From: Bacillus nakamurai | GTDB lineage: Bacteria > Bacillota > Bacilli > Bacillales > Bacillaceae | Reading direction: 5' to 3' | Assembly (NCBI RefSeq): GCF_001584325.1 | Contig: NZ_LSAZ01000013.1 | Location: 1-64,000, forward strand | Length of the DNA stretch: 64,000 nt | Shown here: piece after piece, positions 1 through 8,890 of the stretch | Numbering within the stretch: the stretch's first letter is position 1 | Layout of the letters: the number at the start of each line of letters is the position of its first letter | Position numbers and translations under genes: made by a program | The notes under the pieces: model-generated | Told to the model about the DNA's origin: nothing | What the model saw: the letters and a program-made list of their open reading frames with translations, nothing else | Databases searched by the model: none

Positions 1-84
1 GTATTCCATACCCGCTTTTAACTTAAAGGTGTTTTTTATTTGTCTCACTCTATGGGGTCAGTCCCCGGGCTCCCTTGGGTTTTT

Positions 85-1533
85 TTATGCTTGAAAGAGG
101 ATGCGGCGTTTTTCGGAATCAGGATCGCTTTCGACTGAAACTGCCGTGTTGAAAATCAAGGTGTCACGTGAGCTGGTTTGATACTCAGGCCAATTGAAGT
201 GAGGGGTATTCGGGTTTCCGGTTTTTGCAAAAGCCAGCCATGCGGATTGGATTTGCTTGGAAAGCTGTTTTGTGTCCTCACCGAGCGGTTCTTGCAGTGT
301 CTTTTTCAAAGAATCAAAGTTTCCGAACACAAACGGCAATTCTAAAGCGTGCACAGCTTTATGAAACGGCGGTGTTTGGCCGTGCCAATCAAAGCGGTAC
401 ATCCAGACCGGCGCGTATTGCGACTGTCCTTGTGCGAAAGCGACAGCCGGCCGCCAGAAAATCAGATCCGTCATCATATTGATTTGTCCCGTTAAAGAAT
501 GCGGGTACAAATCTGCCGCTTGCTTGGTGCAGTTCTCTCCGAGATGATGAAGCAAATAGTCTTGCTGCTTTTTCTCGGAATGAATTTCTGTATCAGGGGT
601 GAAAAACAAATATGCTTCATCACGATTGGTTCCGATGATCATCGGTATGCCTTCAGCGGCCCCGTCTGCAATGGCTTCTGCCGGTTCCGCAGGTAATGTA
701 GCCGGATCGATGGCGGGCTGAAACAAAAGCTGAAAAATGTTTTGTTCTTTTGTGCTCCGCACTTTATCCGCAGTTTTGAGCATGTCATTAACGGAAAGCC
801 CCTGCAATTGATCAGTGCCGGCTTCATTAATAAATGCCGTTGTGATGTCTTTTGCCATGTCCGCCGTCATCGTTTGAGACGCGCCGCTTTCTAAAATCGC
901 TTTGTGAAACAGGCCTTTTGCATCAGGCATTGCCATGAGGGATGCGATGCTCATGCCGCCTGCAGATTCTCCGAACACCGTGACGTTATCAGGGTTGCCG
1001 CCGAAAGCGGAGATATTGTCTTTCACCCATTGCAGCGCGGCAATTTGGTCGAGCAGGCCGATGTTATTGGCATAGGATTCATCAACTGCACCCATATGTA
1101 AAAAACCGAATGGGCCCAGCCTGTAGTTGAGTGTCACCACAATGACGTCACCCTGCCCGGCAAGCGCAGATCCGCCGTACATTGGCTCACTGCCTGCTCC
1201 TAAATAAAACGCGCCGCCGTGAATCCATACCATGACTGGCCGGTTCGTTCCGGGGGAGCCGGGGGTGAAGACGTTTAAATAAAGGCAATCTTCAGATTGA
1301 GGCGGTATGTCTCCTGAAAATGACATGAACAGCAAATCAGTCGGCTGCGGACAGATAGGACCGAATGAATCGGCACTTTTTATACCTTCCCACGATGCGG
1401 GCGGCTCAGGCGCTTTGAATCTCAACTTTCCGACCGGCGGCTCTGCATACGGAATGCCTTTCCATGAATGGACGCCGTGTTCGGCCGTTCCTTTTAAAGC
1501 TCCGTAACGAGTTTGAACGGTAAGTGCAGTCAT
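85..1533 (-). CDS. pnbA: para-nitrobenzyl esterase (carboxylesterase type B)
   Basis: This is a 482-residue alpha/beta-hydrolase of the carboxylesterase B family that hydrolyses ester substrates; the physiological substrate is unknown. Visible motifs are the oxyanion-hole stretch WIHGGAF, the nucleophile elbow GESAGG near residue 189, an acidic residue in GTNRDE and the catalytic His in HALELPF. There is no signal peptide, so it should be cytoplasmic. Length and motifs match B. subtilis PnbA. The ATG is preceded by a purine-rich stretch. It lies convergent with nothing visible in the window and upstream of slrR on the same strand, but nothing suggests shared function. Confidence 0.93.
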   Translation of the reverse strand: MTALTVQTRYGALKGTAEHGVHSWKGIPYAEPPVGKLRFKAPEPPASWEGIKSADSFGPICPQPTDLLFMSFSGDIPPQSEDCLYLNVFTPGSPGTNRPVMVWIHGGAFYLGAGSEPMYGGSALAGQGDVIVVTLNYRLGPFGFLHMGAVDESYANNIGLLDQIAALQWVKDNISAFGGNPDNVTVFGESAGGMSIASLMAMPDAKGLFHKAILESGASQTMTADMAKDITTAFINEAGTDQLQGLSVNDMLKTADKVRSTKEQNIFQLLFQPAIDPATLPAEPAEAIADGAAEGIPMIIGTNRDEAYLFFTPDTEIHSEKKQQDYLLHHLGENCTKQAADLYPHSLTGQINMMTDLIFWRPAVAFAQGQSQYAPVWMYRFDWHGQTPPFHKAVHALELPFVFGNFDSLKKTLQEPLGEDTKQLSKQIQSAWLAFAKTGNPNTPHFNWPEYQTSSRDTLIFNTAVSVESDPDSEKRRILFQA

Positions 1534-1613
1534 AACATCATCCCCCTTTTTCTTTTCATTATAAACAGAGAGGATGAAAGGAAGCGAATAAAAGCCCTTT
1601 CATATGCATATCA

Positions 1614-2069
1614 TCAGTAACGCTTTCGTTCTAAAAAAGATCTGACCTCCTGAATGGACAGGCCGAGTTCTTTTGCTTCCTGCATGAGCGCTTTCCATTC
1701 CTCGATATTGGACTCGGTCAGCTTTCTGTTTCTGTAGGGAGCGGGCTCCTGCCGTTTTTCGGTCAGTTTGTTCGTAAAGGTGAACAGCTCTTCCTTCGGC
1801 ATTCCCGACTGCACGGCTTGAACGAGATGAATCCGCCATTCATCTTCTTTGCCCCCCATATGATGAAGCATCGTTTCAGCATCAAAGAGTTCTGTCAGAT
1901 CTACCTGCAGGGTGGCGGATACTTTTTTCAGAAACTGTATAGACGGATTTGAGTGAACGCCTCTTTCTATCTTGCTTAAATAAGACTTAGAGACACCTGC
2001 TTCGACTGCTAGCTGATTAATAGAGTAGCCTTTTCTTCTGCGGTATAAACGAATTATTCTTCCAATCAT
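1614..2069 (-). CDS. slrR: SlrR, biofilm and cell-chaining regulator (SinR paralogue)
   Basis: This encodes 151 residues: an N-terminal XRE-type helix-turn-helix (GYSINQLAVEAGVSKSYLSKIERG, about residues 14-37) and a C-terminal SinI/SinR-like dimerisation helix pair (ESNIEEWKALMQEAKELGL). In B. subtilis SlrR forms a complex with SinR that relieves matrix-gene repression and represses autolysin and motility genes. I chose the ATG giving MIGRIIRLY, which matches the known N-terminus, rather than an in-frame ATG 14 codons upstream that lies over likely SinR half-sites. It is divergent from epsA across a 246-bp regulatory region. SinR half-site-like GTTCTTT at 2127-2133 lies just upstream, consistent with repression by SinR. 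Confidence 0.94.
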   Translation of the reverse strand: MIGRIIRLYRRRKGYSINQLAVEAGVSKSYLSKIERGVHSNPSIQFLKKVSATLQVDLTELFDAETMLHHMGGKEDEWRIHLVQAVQSGMPKEELFTFTNKLTEKRQEPAPYRNRKLTESNIEEWKALMQEAKELGLSIQEVRSFLERKRY

Positions 2070-2188
2070 TGTGCTGGATTCTCCCCTGTGTACTGGCATT
2101 TTTTCGTTCATTATAAGAAATTTTTCGTTCTTTATAAAATTTAAAATTATAAGGTAAGTGCAGTAAATAAGAGGAAAATCATGATAAT

Positions 2189-2204
2189 GTTCTCTAAAGA
2201 GAAC
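2189..2204. promoter_or_regulatory. SinR-type operator dyad between slrR and epsA
   Basis: The sequence gttctctaaagagaac is a perfect 16-bp palindrome built from two converging copies of the SinR box GTTCTYT. It lies about 60 bp upstream of the epsA -10 element and about 120 bp upstream of slrR. A single half-site GTTCTTT follows at 2127-2133 nearer slrR. In B. subtilis SinR represses both genes from this intergenic region. Confidence 0.82.
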
Positions 2205-2217
2205 TTAATGGCTTAAT

Positions 2218-2253
2218 TTGAAATTTTCAAATTTCAAGGTTTTCTTTTATAAT
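2218..2253 (+). promoter_or_regulatory. putative epsA promoter with overlapping AT-rich dyad
   Basis: A consensus -10 box TATAAT is at 2248-2253 and a weak -35-like TTTCAA at 2225-2230, 17 bp apart. The -35 lies inside an 8-bp-arm inverted repeat (ttgaaatt/aatttcaa, 2218-2237). This is the only good sigma-A-like element ahead of the operon. The weak -35 fits a promoter that needs activation or anti-repression. Confidence 0.6.
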
Positions 2254-2315
2254 CCAATCATTAACAGAAGGGGGCGTAAAAGCCTGCTGCAATAAGGCTG
2301 AGGGCTATATATTAC

Positions 2316-3023
2316 ATGAATGAGAATATGAGTTTTAAAGAGTTATTCGGAATTATCAAGCACAGATTTTTACTGATCTTCATCATGACTGCAGTTGTGA
2401 CGCTCATCACGGGATACATTCAGTTTCGGGTGATCTCTCCCGTTTACCAGGCGTCGACCCAAGTGCTCATTCATGAAACAAGCGGTGAAAAAAACTCGAG
2501 TCTCAGCGACATCCAGCTGAATCTTCACTACAACAACACATTTCAAACCATTATGAAAAGCCCGGTTGTGCTGGGGAAGGTGAAACACACCTTACATCTT
2601 TCTGAAACGGCGTCTGCCTTAAAAGGAAAGATTGCGACAAGCAGCGAAACCGATTCTGAAATCATTACGGTTGCGGTGCAGGATCAAAATCCGGCCCGGG
2701 CAGCCGCTATTGCGAACACGATGATCAAGACGTTTAAACAAGAGGTCCGCGACAGGATGAATATGAAAGGTGTGGTCGTTCTGTCTGAGGCAAAGGCTTC
2801 GGAAAGTCCGATGGTCAAGCCTTCGCGCCTCCGAAACATTATCATGGCGTTCGGTGCGGCACTTATGGCGGGCGTTACGCTGGCGTTTTTTCTGCATTTT
2901 CTGGATGAAACCATTAAAAGCGAGCGGCAGCTCAGCGAAAAAACAGACTTGCCTGTATTAGGGGTTGTGTATGACATCAAAAATAAGCAGACACAATCTG
3001 ATGAAAAATATTTCGGGGAGTGA
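2316..3023 (+). CDS. epsA: EpsA, tyrosine-kinase modulator (Wzz-like polysaccharide co-polymerase)
   Basis: EpsA has 235 residues and is the first gene of the exopolysaccharide operon. It has the Wzz architecture: a transmembrane helix near residues 18-38 ([17 protein letters not shown]), an extracytoplasmic loop, and a second helix near 168-192 ([23 protein letters not shown]) followed by a short cytoplasmic tail. The family controls chain length and activates the partner tyrosine kinase, here EpsB, whose gene begins immediately after. The ribosome binding site is weak and distant (GAGGGC at about 2301), unlike later genes in the operon. Confidence 0.94.
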   Translation: MNENMSFKELFGIIKHRFLLIFIMTAVVTLITGYIQFRVISPVYQASTQVLIHETSGEKNSSLSDIQLNLHYNNTFQTIMKSPVVLGKVKHTLHLSETASALKGKIATSSETDSEIITVAVQDQNPARAAAIANTMIKTFKQEVRDRMNMKGVVVLSEAKASESPMVKPSRLRNIIMAFGAALMAGVTLAFFLHFLDETIKSERQLSEKTDLPVLGVVYDIKNKQTQSDEKYFGE

Positions 3024-3028
3024 GGCGT

Positions 3029-3709
3029 TTGGGCTTTAGAAAAAAGAAAACAAGACGAGGGCTGGCTCAAATATCCGTTTTACATCATAAATCATTGGTA
3101 GCTGAACAATACCGCACCATTCGGACAAACATTGAGTTTTCCTCTGTCCAGACCCATTTACGCTCCATTCTCGTTACGTCTTCCGTTTCGGGAGAAGGCA
3201 AGTCATTCAGCGCCGCTAATCTTGCGGCGGTATTCGCGCAGCAGGAGAAAAAGGTGCTGCTTGTGGATGCGGATTTAAGAAAACCGACAATCCACGAGAC
3301 TTACCAGCTTGAAAATGTACAGGGCCTGACGAATGTGTTAGTCGGAAACGCTTCTCTCGGCGAAACGGTTCAAAAAACACTGATTGATAATCTCTACGTA
3401 TTAACGAGCGGGCCGACGCCGCCGAATCCGGCTGAACTTCTTTCTTCAAAAGCGATGGGAGAGCTGATCCAGGAGATTTATAACCAGTACAGCCTGGTGA
3501 TTTTTGATTCCCCGCCGCTTTTGGCAGTGGCGGACGGGCAAATTTTGGCGAACCAGACAGATGGGAGCGTGCTCGTCGTCTTAAGCGGCAAAACCAAAAT
3601 GGATACCGTCCAAAAAGCGAGGGACGCGCTCCAGCAGTCAAAAGCGAAGCTCTTGGGCGCGCTGCTCAATAAAAAGAAAATCAAAAAAACAGAGCATTAC
3701 TCGTATTGA
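3029..3709 (+). CDS. epsB: EpsB, bacterial protein tyrosine kinase
   Basis: EpsB is a BY-kinase of about 226 residues that phosphorylates itself and partners under control of EpsA. It shows Walker A GEGKS (residues 55-59), Walker A' [10 protein letters not shown], Walker B LVIFDSPP and a Tyr-containing C-terminal tail ending HYSY. I chose TTG at 3029 (protein begins MGFRKKK) because GGGGAGTGAGG lies at proper spacing and it matches the B. subtilis N-terminus. A GTG at 3020 overlapping the epsA stop is the alternative and adds three residues. Confidence 0.92.
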   Translation: MGFRKKKTRRGLAQISVLHHKSLVAEQYRTIRTNIEFSSVQTHLRSILVTSSVSGEGKSFSAANLAAVFAQQEKKVLLVDADLRKPTIHETYQLENVQGLTNVLVGNASLGETVQKTLIDNLYVLTSGPTPPNPAELLSSKAMGELIQEIYNQYSLVIFDSPPLLAVADGQILANQTDGSVLVVLSGKTKMDTVQKARDALQQSKAKLLGALLNKKKIKKTEHYSY

Positions 3710-3711
3710 GC

Positions 3712-3856
3712 GGTGCAGGTGATGTCTCCTTACCTTTATCAACGGAGGCACTCGGCTCTGCTGTGGGCAGCGGTTGAAGCTGCCTTAGATGCTGGTCGTC
3801 GGTGGCGGGGTGTGAGGACGGGTTAAATGCCCATTTTATCTTCAAGATGATTCAGG
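3712..3856 (+). ncRNA. EAR element (eps-associated RNA), processive antiterminator
   Basis: The untranslated gap between epsB and epsC is where the EAR RNA resides in B. subtilis and relatives. There it lets RNA polymerase read through downstream terminators in the 16-kb operon. The segment is GC-richer than a normal spacer, has no open frame, and contains several short complementary stretches (for example around ggctctgctgtgggcagc and gctggtcgtcgg). Boundaries are approximate; the assignment rests on position and resemblance, not on a covariance search. Confidence 0.78.
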
Positions 3857-3917
3857 TTATCGGTTTAGCTGTTACGCCTGTTTTTTAAAAAGAAAACCGT
3901 ATCAGCTAAACCGATAA
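3857..3917 (+). repeat. perfect 15-bp inverted repeat just upstream of epsC
   Basis: The arms ttatcggtttagctg (3857-3871) and cagctaaaccgataa (3903-3917) are perfectly complementary and flank a 31-nt loop that includes TTTTTT. The hairpin ends three bases before the epsC ribosome binding site (AGGAGGGG, 3921-3928). It could be an mRNA stability stem, a terminator-like target of EAR, or a translation control element for epsC. Confidence 0.8.
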
Positions 3918-3933
3918 ATGAGGAGGGGAAAGA

Positions 3934-5754
3934 TTGAGTTACCGGAGAAGACTTTCAATGATTTTCGCATTGGATACTTATCTCGTTTTACTTTCCATTA
4001 TTATAGGATATCAATTTTTTGAGGATTCTTATCATTTTTACGACTCCGGAGCATTGCTGCTGACTGCGGTCAGCATGCTCATCAGCCACCATGTATGCGC
4101 TTTTTTGTTTCATCAATATAAGCAGGTGTGGACGTATACGGGGATCGGTGAACTGCTCGCCCTGATCAAGGGGATTACGCTGTCCGCCGCCATGACGGCA
4201 GCCATTCAATATGCGGCGTTCCACACGGTCTTGTTCCGCCTTTTGGCCGTCAGCTGGATGGTACAGCTTTTGTTTATCGGCGGGAGCCGCATGGTCTCGC
4301 GAGTGCTGAAAGAAACGATCGGGAAGAAACAGAATTCCTCTTCCCGCGCGCTTATTATCGGGGCAGGATCGGGCGGCACGCTGCTCGTTCGGCAGCTTTT
4401 GCAGAAAAATGACCTTGGGATGACGCCTGTTGCATTTATTGATGACGACCAGACGAAACATAAACTTGAAATCATGGGGCTGCCCGTGGTCGGCGGAAAA
4501 GAAAGCATAATGCCGGCGGTGCAAAAGCTGAGAATTCACCGCATCGTGATTGCGATACCGTCGCTTCGCACCCATGAGCTTCAGAGGTTATATAAGGAAT
4601 GTGTGCAGACGGGCGCCCATATTAAAATCATGCCTCAATTTGACGAAATTCTGCTCGGCTCACAGACGGCCGGCCATATCAGAGATGTAAAAGCTGAGGA
4701 TTTGCTCGGGAGAAAGCCGGTGACGCTTGATACGAGCAAGATTTCAAACAGCATAAAGGGTAAAACGATTTTAGTCACGGGCGCAGGCGGCTCGATCGGT
4801 TCGGAAATATGCCGGCAGATCAGCGGATTTCAGCCGAAAGAGATCGTCTTGCTCGGACATGGGGAAAACAGCATCCACTCCGTCCATGCCGAACTGGCCG
4901 GACGCTTCGGCAGGCAGGTGGCCTTTCATACGGAGATCGCTGATATTCAGGACAGAGATAAAATCTTCACCTTGATGAAAAAATACGAGCCGCACGTCGT
5001 CTACCATGCGGCTGCCCATAAGCATGTGCCGTTAATGGAACATAACCCTGAAGAAGCTGTCAAAAATAACATCATCGGCACTAAAAATGTGGCGGAAGCC
5101 GCCGATATGTGCGAAACGGAAACGTTCGTGCTGATTTCTTCTGACAAAGCGGTCAATCCCGCCAACGTCATGGGGGCGACGAAACGTTTCGCGGAAATGG
5201 TCATCATGAATCTCGGCAAAGTCAGCCGCACCAAATTTGCAGCCGTCCGCTTCGGAAACGTGCTCGGCAGCCGCGGCAGCGTTATTCCGATTTTTAAGAA
5301 GCAGATCGAAAAAGGCGGCCCCGTCACAGTCACGCATCCGTCGATGACGCGTTACTTCATGACGATTCCGGAAGCGTCAAGGCTTGTCATTCAGGCCGGC
5401 GCGCTTGCAAAAGGCCGGCAGATTTTTGTGCTGGATATGGGGGAACCCGTAAAAATCGTCGACCTGGCCAAAAATCTGATTCATTTATCAGGATATACGA
5501 CAGAACAGATTCCCATCGAATTTTCCGGCATCCGCCCCGGAGAAAAAATGTATGAGGAATTGCTGAATCATAACGAAGTACATACGGAACAGATTTTTCC
5601 GAAAATCCATATCGGGAAAGCGGTAGACGGCGATTGGCCCGTGCTGATCCGCTTTATGGATGAATTCAGCCGGCTTTCGGAAGCGGAGCTGAGAAAAAGG
5701 CTGTTTGAGGCGATTGAATCAACACAAGAACAAGCGGCGGCCGGCGTTCATTAG
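3934..5754 (+). CDS. epsC: EpsC, UDP-sugar 4,6-dehydratase (PglF/CapD-like)
   Basis: EpsC has 606 residues. It carries four predicted membrane helices in the first ~130 residues, a CoA-binding-like Rossmann domain (IIGAGSGG, ~140-150) and a catalytic SDR domain with the NAD motif VTGAGGSIGSE (from ~281) and the conserved HAAAHKHVPLMEHNP and SSDKAVNP stretches. By family it converts UDP-GlcNAc to the 4-keto-6-deoxy sugar that EpsN and EpsM then modify. The start is TTG at 3934, behind a strong AGGAGGGG. This N-terminus is slightly longer than the B. subtilis one I recall, so an internal start (MIFALDTY) remains possible. Confidence 0.93.
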   Translation: MSYRRRLSMIFALDTYLVLLSIIIGYQFFEDSYHFYDSGALLLTAVSMLISHHVCAFLFHQYKQVWTYTGIGELLALIKGITLSAAMTAAIQYAAFHTVLFRLLAVSWMVQLLFIGGSRMVSRVLKETIGKKQNSSSRALIIGAGSGGTLLVRQLLQKNDLGMTPVAFIDDDQTKHKLEIMGLPVVGGKESIMPAVQKLRIHRIVIAIPSLRTHELQRLYKECVQTGAHIKIMPQFDEILLGSQTAGHIRDVKAEDLLGRKPVTLDTSKISNSIKGKTILVTGAGGSIGSEICRQISGFQPKEIVLLGHGENSIHSVHAELAGRFGRQVAFHTEIADIQDRDKIFTLMKKYEPHVVYHAAAHKHVPLMEHNPEEAVKNNIIGTKNVAEAADMCETETFVLISSDKAVNPANVMGATKRFAEMVIMNLGKVSRTKFAAVRFGNVLGSRGSVIPIFKKQIEKGGPVTVTHPSMTRYFMTIPEASRLVIQAGALAKGRQIFVLDMGEPVKIVDLAKNLIHLSGYTTEQIPIEFSGIRPGEKMYEELLNHNEVHTEQIFPKIHIGKAVDGDWPVLIRFMDEFSRLSEAELRKRLFEAIESTQEQAAAGVH

Positions 5755-5764
5755 GGGGACTGGA

Positions 5765-6907
5765 ATGATGACAAAAAAAGTGCTATTTTGCGCCACTGTC
5801 GATTATCATTTTAAAGCTTTTCATCTTCCGTATTTTAAATGGTTTCAAGACATGGGCTGGCAGGTGCATGTTGCGGCTCATGGCGAAATGAGCCTTCCGT
5901 TTGTGGATGAGAAGTTTTCCGTCCCGATCCGGCGGTCGCCGTTTCATCCCGATAACTTTTCCGTTTACAAACGGCTGAAACAGCTGATTGAAGAGAACGG
6001 GTATGACATGGTTCATTGCCATACGCCGGTCGGCGGCGTGCTTGCCCGCCTTGCGGCGAGACAAGCACGGCGGAAGGGGACAAAGGTGCTGTATACCGCA
6101 CACGGGTTTCATTTCTGCAGCGGAGCGCCGCTGAAAAATTGGCTGATCTATTATCCGATCGAAAAACTGCTTTCTTCCTATACAGACTGTCTGATTACGA
6201 TTAATGAAGAGGATTACAAACGGGCGAAAAACATGAGGAAAACAGAATGCCGGGCAAAAAAGATACACGGCATCGGCGTTGATACGGACAGATTCAGGCC
6301 TGTCAGCCAAACAGAGATTGAGCGGCTGCGGGAAAAACACGGTTTCGGCGCCGGAGAGTTTATCCTCGTGTATCCCGCAGAATTAAATGTGAACAAAAAT
6401 CAAGGCCTTCTCATCGAGGCGGCCGCATTGCTGAAGAACCGCATCCCCGGGCTGCGCCTCGTGTTTGCCGGAGAAGGAACGATGGAAGATTCGTACAGGA
6501 GGATGGCTGAGACACTCGGAGTGTCAAAGCAGGTGCGATTTTACGGTTTCTGCCGTGACATCCATGAGCTGATTCAGCTTGCAGATCTGTCTGTCGCTTC
6601 CAGTGTGAGAGAAGGGCTCGGCATGAATGTGCTTGAGGGAATGGCGGCCGAAAAGCCCGCTGTCGCTACAGATAACAGGGGGCACCGGGAGATTATTCAA
6701 GACGGAGTGAACGGTTTTCTCGTCCCGCTCGGAGACAGCGAATCATTTGCAGACCGCATTGAACGGCTGTACCGCTCGCCTGATTTGAGGAAAGCATTGG
6801 GGCAGAAAGGGCGGAAAACGGCCGAAACATTTTCAGAAACACGTACGGTAGAGGAAATGGCGCGTATTTACGCCGTTTACATGGATAAAAAGGAGAAAAG
6901 CGTATGA
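5765..6907 (+). CDS. epsD: EpsD, glycosyltransferase family 4
   Basis: This is a 380-residue GT-B fold glycosyltransferase with an N-terminal Glyco_transf_4-like domain (HCHTPVGGVLARLAAR) and a C-terminal GT1 domain with the EGLGMNVLEGMA donor-nucleotide motif. In the Eps pathway it is proposed to add a sugar to the lipid-linked intermediate at the cytoplasmic membrane face. GGGGG at 5753-5757 serves tandem ATG codons at 5765 and 5768; either is possible. It follows epsC after 10 bp and overlaps epsE by 4 bp, indicating translational coupling. Confidence 0.93.
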   Translation: MMTKKVLFCATVDYHFKAFHLPYFKWFQDMGWQVHVAAHGEMSLPFVDEKFSVPIRRSPFHPDNFSVYKRLKQLIEENGYDMVHCHTPVGGVLARLAARQARRKGTKVLYTAHGFHFCSGAPLKNWLIYYPIEKLLSSYTDCLITINEEDYKRAKNMRKTECRAKKIHGIGVDTDRFRPVSQTEIERLREKHGFGAGEFILVYPAELNVNKNQGLLIEAAALLKNRIPGLRLVFAGEGTMEDSYRRMAETLGVSKQVRFYGFCRDIHELIQLADLSVASSVREGLGMNVLEGMAAEKPAVATDNRGHREIIQDGVNGFLVPLGDSESFADRIERLYRSPDLRKALGQKGRKTAETFSETRTVEEMARIYAVYMDKKEKSV

Positions 6908-7746
6908 ATTCAGGAGCACAACCGAAAATCTCTGTCATCATGGGCATTTATAATTGTGAACAGACATTGGCAGAAAGCATCGAATCTATTTTGAGCCAAT
7001 CCTATAAAAATTGGGAGCTGATCATGTGTGATGATGCGTCAACTGACGGTACGCTTCAGATTGCGCGCAGGTATGCGGAACATTACAGCGACCGGATCAC
7101 GCTGATTCAAAATAAAACGAACAAACGGCTTGCCGCTTCCCTTAACCGCTGTCTTTCATACGCAACGGGCGCCTATATTGCCCGGCAGGATGGGGATGAC
7201 ATTTCTGCCCCGCGTCGGCTTGAAAAACAAGCAGCCTTCTTGAATAAGCATTCCCACTATCAAGTTGTAGGAACGGGGATGCTCGTTTTCGACGAATACG
7301 GTGTAAGAGGCGCAAGGCTGCTGCCGGCCGTTCCGAAACCGAGAATTATGGCGAAAGGGACGCCGTTTTGCCATGGCACCATTATGATGCGGGCCGAGGC
7401 TTACCACACGCTTAACGGCTATCGTTCTGTAAAGCGGACCCGGCGGATGGAGGATATTGATTTGTGGCTGCGCTTTTTTGAAGCAGGCTTCAGAGGCTAC
7501 AACCTTCAAGAGACGCTCTATAAAGTAAGGGAAGACAGCGAAGCATTTAAACGGAGATCGTTTACGTACTCGATTGACAATGCGGTGCTTGTTTTTCAGG
7601 CATGCAGACGGCTGAAGCTTCCGCTTTCTGATTACATATATGTCGCAAAGCCGCTCATTCGCGCGGTTACACCGCCCGCTGTCATGAACCGCTATCACAA
7701 AAACAGAGGCCTCCGCCAAAAAGAAGGGCTTGCCGAACATGAATAA
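6904..7746 (+). CDS. epsE: EpsE, glycosyltransferase family 2 / flagellar clutch
   Basis: EpsE is a 280-residue GT-A family 2 enzyme with the N-terminal fold signature ISVIMGIYNCEQTLAESIESIL and the metal-binding region ARQDGDDIS near residue 95. In B. subtilis EpsE has a second job: it interacts with FliG and disengages the flagellar motor when matrix is made. Both roles are assumed here from close resemblance. The start ATG overlaps the epsD stop (ATGA-type overlap), with GGAGAAAAG upstream. Confidence 0.94.
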   Translation: MNSGAQPKISVIMGIYNCEQTLAESIESILSQSYKNWELIMCDDASTDGTLQIARRYAEHYSDRITLIQNKTNKRLAASLNRCLSYATGAYIARQDGDDISAPRRLEKQAAFLNKHSHYQVVGTGMLVFDEYGVRGARLLPAVPKPRIMAKGTPFCHGTIMMRAEAYHTLNGYRSVKRTRRMEDIDLWLRFFEAGFRGYNLQETLYKVREDSEAFKRRSFTYSIDNAVLVFQACRRLKLPLSDYIYVAKPLIRAVTPPAVMNRYHKNRGLRQKEGLAEHE

Positions 7747-8887
7747 CGGAACACAGCGGGTGCTGCACATTTTCAGCGGGATGAACAGAGGCGGCGCCGA
7801 AACGATGCTGATGAATTTATATCGGAAGATGGACAGGACGCAGGTGCAGTTTGATTTTTTAACCCATCGGAATGATCCGTGCGCTTATGATGAGGAGATT
7901 CTCTCTCTCGGCGGACGGCTTTTTTATGTGCCGAGCATAGGACGGACAAATCCGATTGCGTTTGTGAGAAATGTGAAGCAGATCATTCAGGAAAAAGGGC
8001 CGTTTGCCGCCGTCCATGCCCATACTGATTTCCAAACAGGATTTATCGCTCTTGCGGCGCGGTTAGCGGGCGTTCCCGTGCGGATCTGCCATTCTCACAG
8101 CACGTCGTGGCGGGCGCGGTCATCCTTTCTCGGCCGGATGCAGCTGTTTGTATTCAGACGGCTGATTACATCTTGCGCCACGACACTATGTGCCTGCGGG
8201 GAAGACGCGGGCCGCTTTTTATTCGGGGAAGCAAAACTGAAGCAAAAAGCCGTGCACCTTGTGCCGAACGGGATTGATCTAGACTTGTTTTCCGGTGATA
8301 AAACGGGAGCCGAACATGAAAAAAAGAAGCGGGGCATTGCCGCCGATCGGCTGATTATCGGGCATATCGGACGCTTCACAGAAGAAAAAAACCACGTGTT
8401 TCTGCTTCGGCTTGCCGCTTATATGAAGGAGCGGGGAACGGATTTTCAGCTTGTTCTTGCCGGAGACGGACCGCTTCGCCCCCAAATCGAGGAGATGGCG
8501 GAGAAGCTGGGGCTCGGCGATAATGTGCTTTTTGCGGGCATAGAGGAGCGCGTTCATGAGTTGATGAAGGCGATTGATGTGTTTGTTATGCCGTCGCTTT
8601 ATGAAGGCCTGCCGGTCGTGCTCGTCGAAGCGCAGGCATCCGGTCTCCCGTGTGTGATTTCAGAAGGCATCACAGAAGAAGCCGATGCGGGGCTTGGGCT
8701 CATAAAAAGGCTCAGCATTGGCGTGCCGCCGGAAGAATGGGCGGCCGCCGTTTTGCAGGCAGCCGCCGAGCAAAGGCCCGACGAGGGGCACATCAGGCGG
8801 ATTCTCGGGAGGCTCGGTTATGACGTGAAGGAAAATGTGGGGGTTGTCATGAAGCTTTACAATATGAACTGTGAAAAAGGACAGTAA
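7739..8887 (+). CDS. epsF: EpsF, glycosyltransferase family 4/1
   Basis: EpsF encodes about 382 residues of a GT-B glycosyltransferase. The N-terminal motif GMNRGGAETMLMNLYRKM is typical of the family, and the C-terminal motif PSLYEGLPVVLVEAQASGLP carries the EX7E-type donor site. The ATG at 7739 overlaps the epsE stop by 8 bp and has AGAAGGG 11 bases upstream. A TTG at 7730 is in frame but lacks support. It acts in cytoplasmic assembly of the repeat unit. Confidence 0.92.
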   Translation: MNNGTQRVLHIFSGMNRGGAETMLMNLYRKMDRTQVQFDFLTHRNDPCAYDEEILSLGGRLFYVPSIGRTNPIAFVRNVKQIIQEKGPFAAVHAHTDFQTGFIALAARLAGVPVRICHSHSTSWRARSSFLGRMQLFVFRRLITSCATTLCACGEDAGRFLFGEAKLKQKAVHLVPNGIDLDLFSGDKTGAEHEKKKRGIAADRLIIGHIGRFTEEKNHVFLLRLAAYMKERGTDFQLVLAGDGPLRPQIEEMAEKLGLGDNVLFAGIEERVHELMKAIDVFVMPSLYEGLPVVLVEAQASGLPCVISEGITEEADAGLGLIKRLSIGVPPEEWAAAVLQAAAEQRPDEGHIRRILGRLGYDVKENVGVVMKLYNMNCEKGQ

Positions 8888-8890
8888 TCG

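Noticed and set aside
1-84. Possible terminator in the first 84 bases (GC-rich tract then TTTTTTT)
   Set aside because: Stem is weak and ambiguous (GGGG/CCCC and GGG/CCC options), and the upstream gene is outside the window, so it is not listed.
2219-2237. AT-rich dyad as a dedicated regulator site at epsA
   Set aside because: Overlaps the -35 of the putative promoter and could be chance in AT-rich DNA; noted only within the promoter entry.
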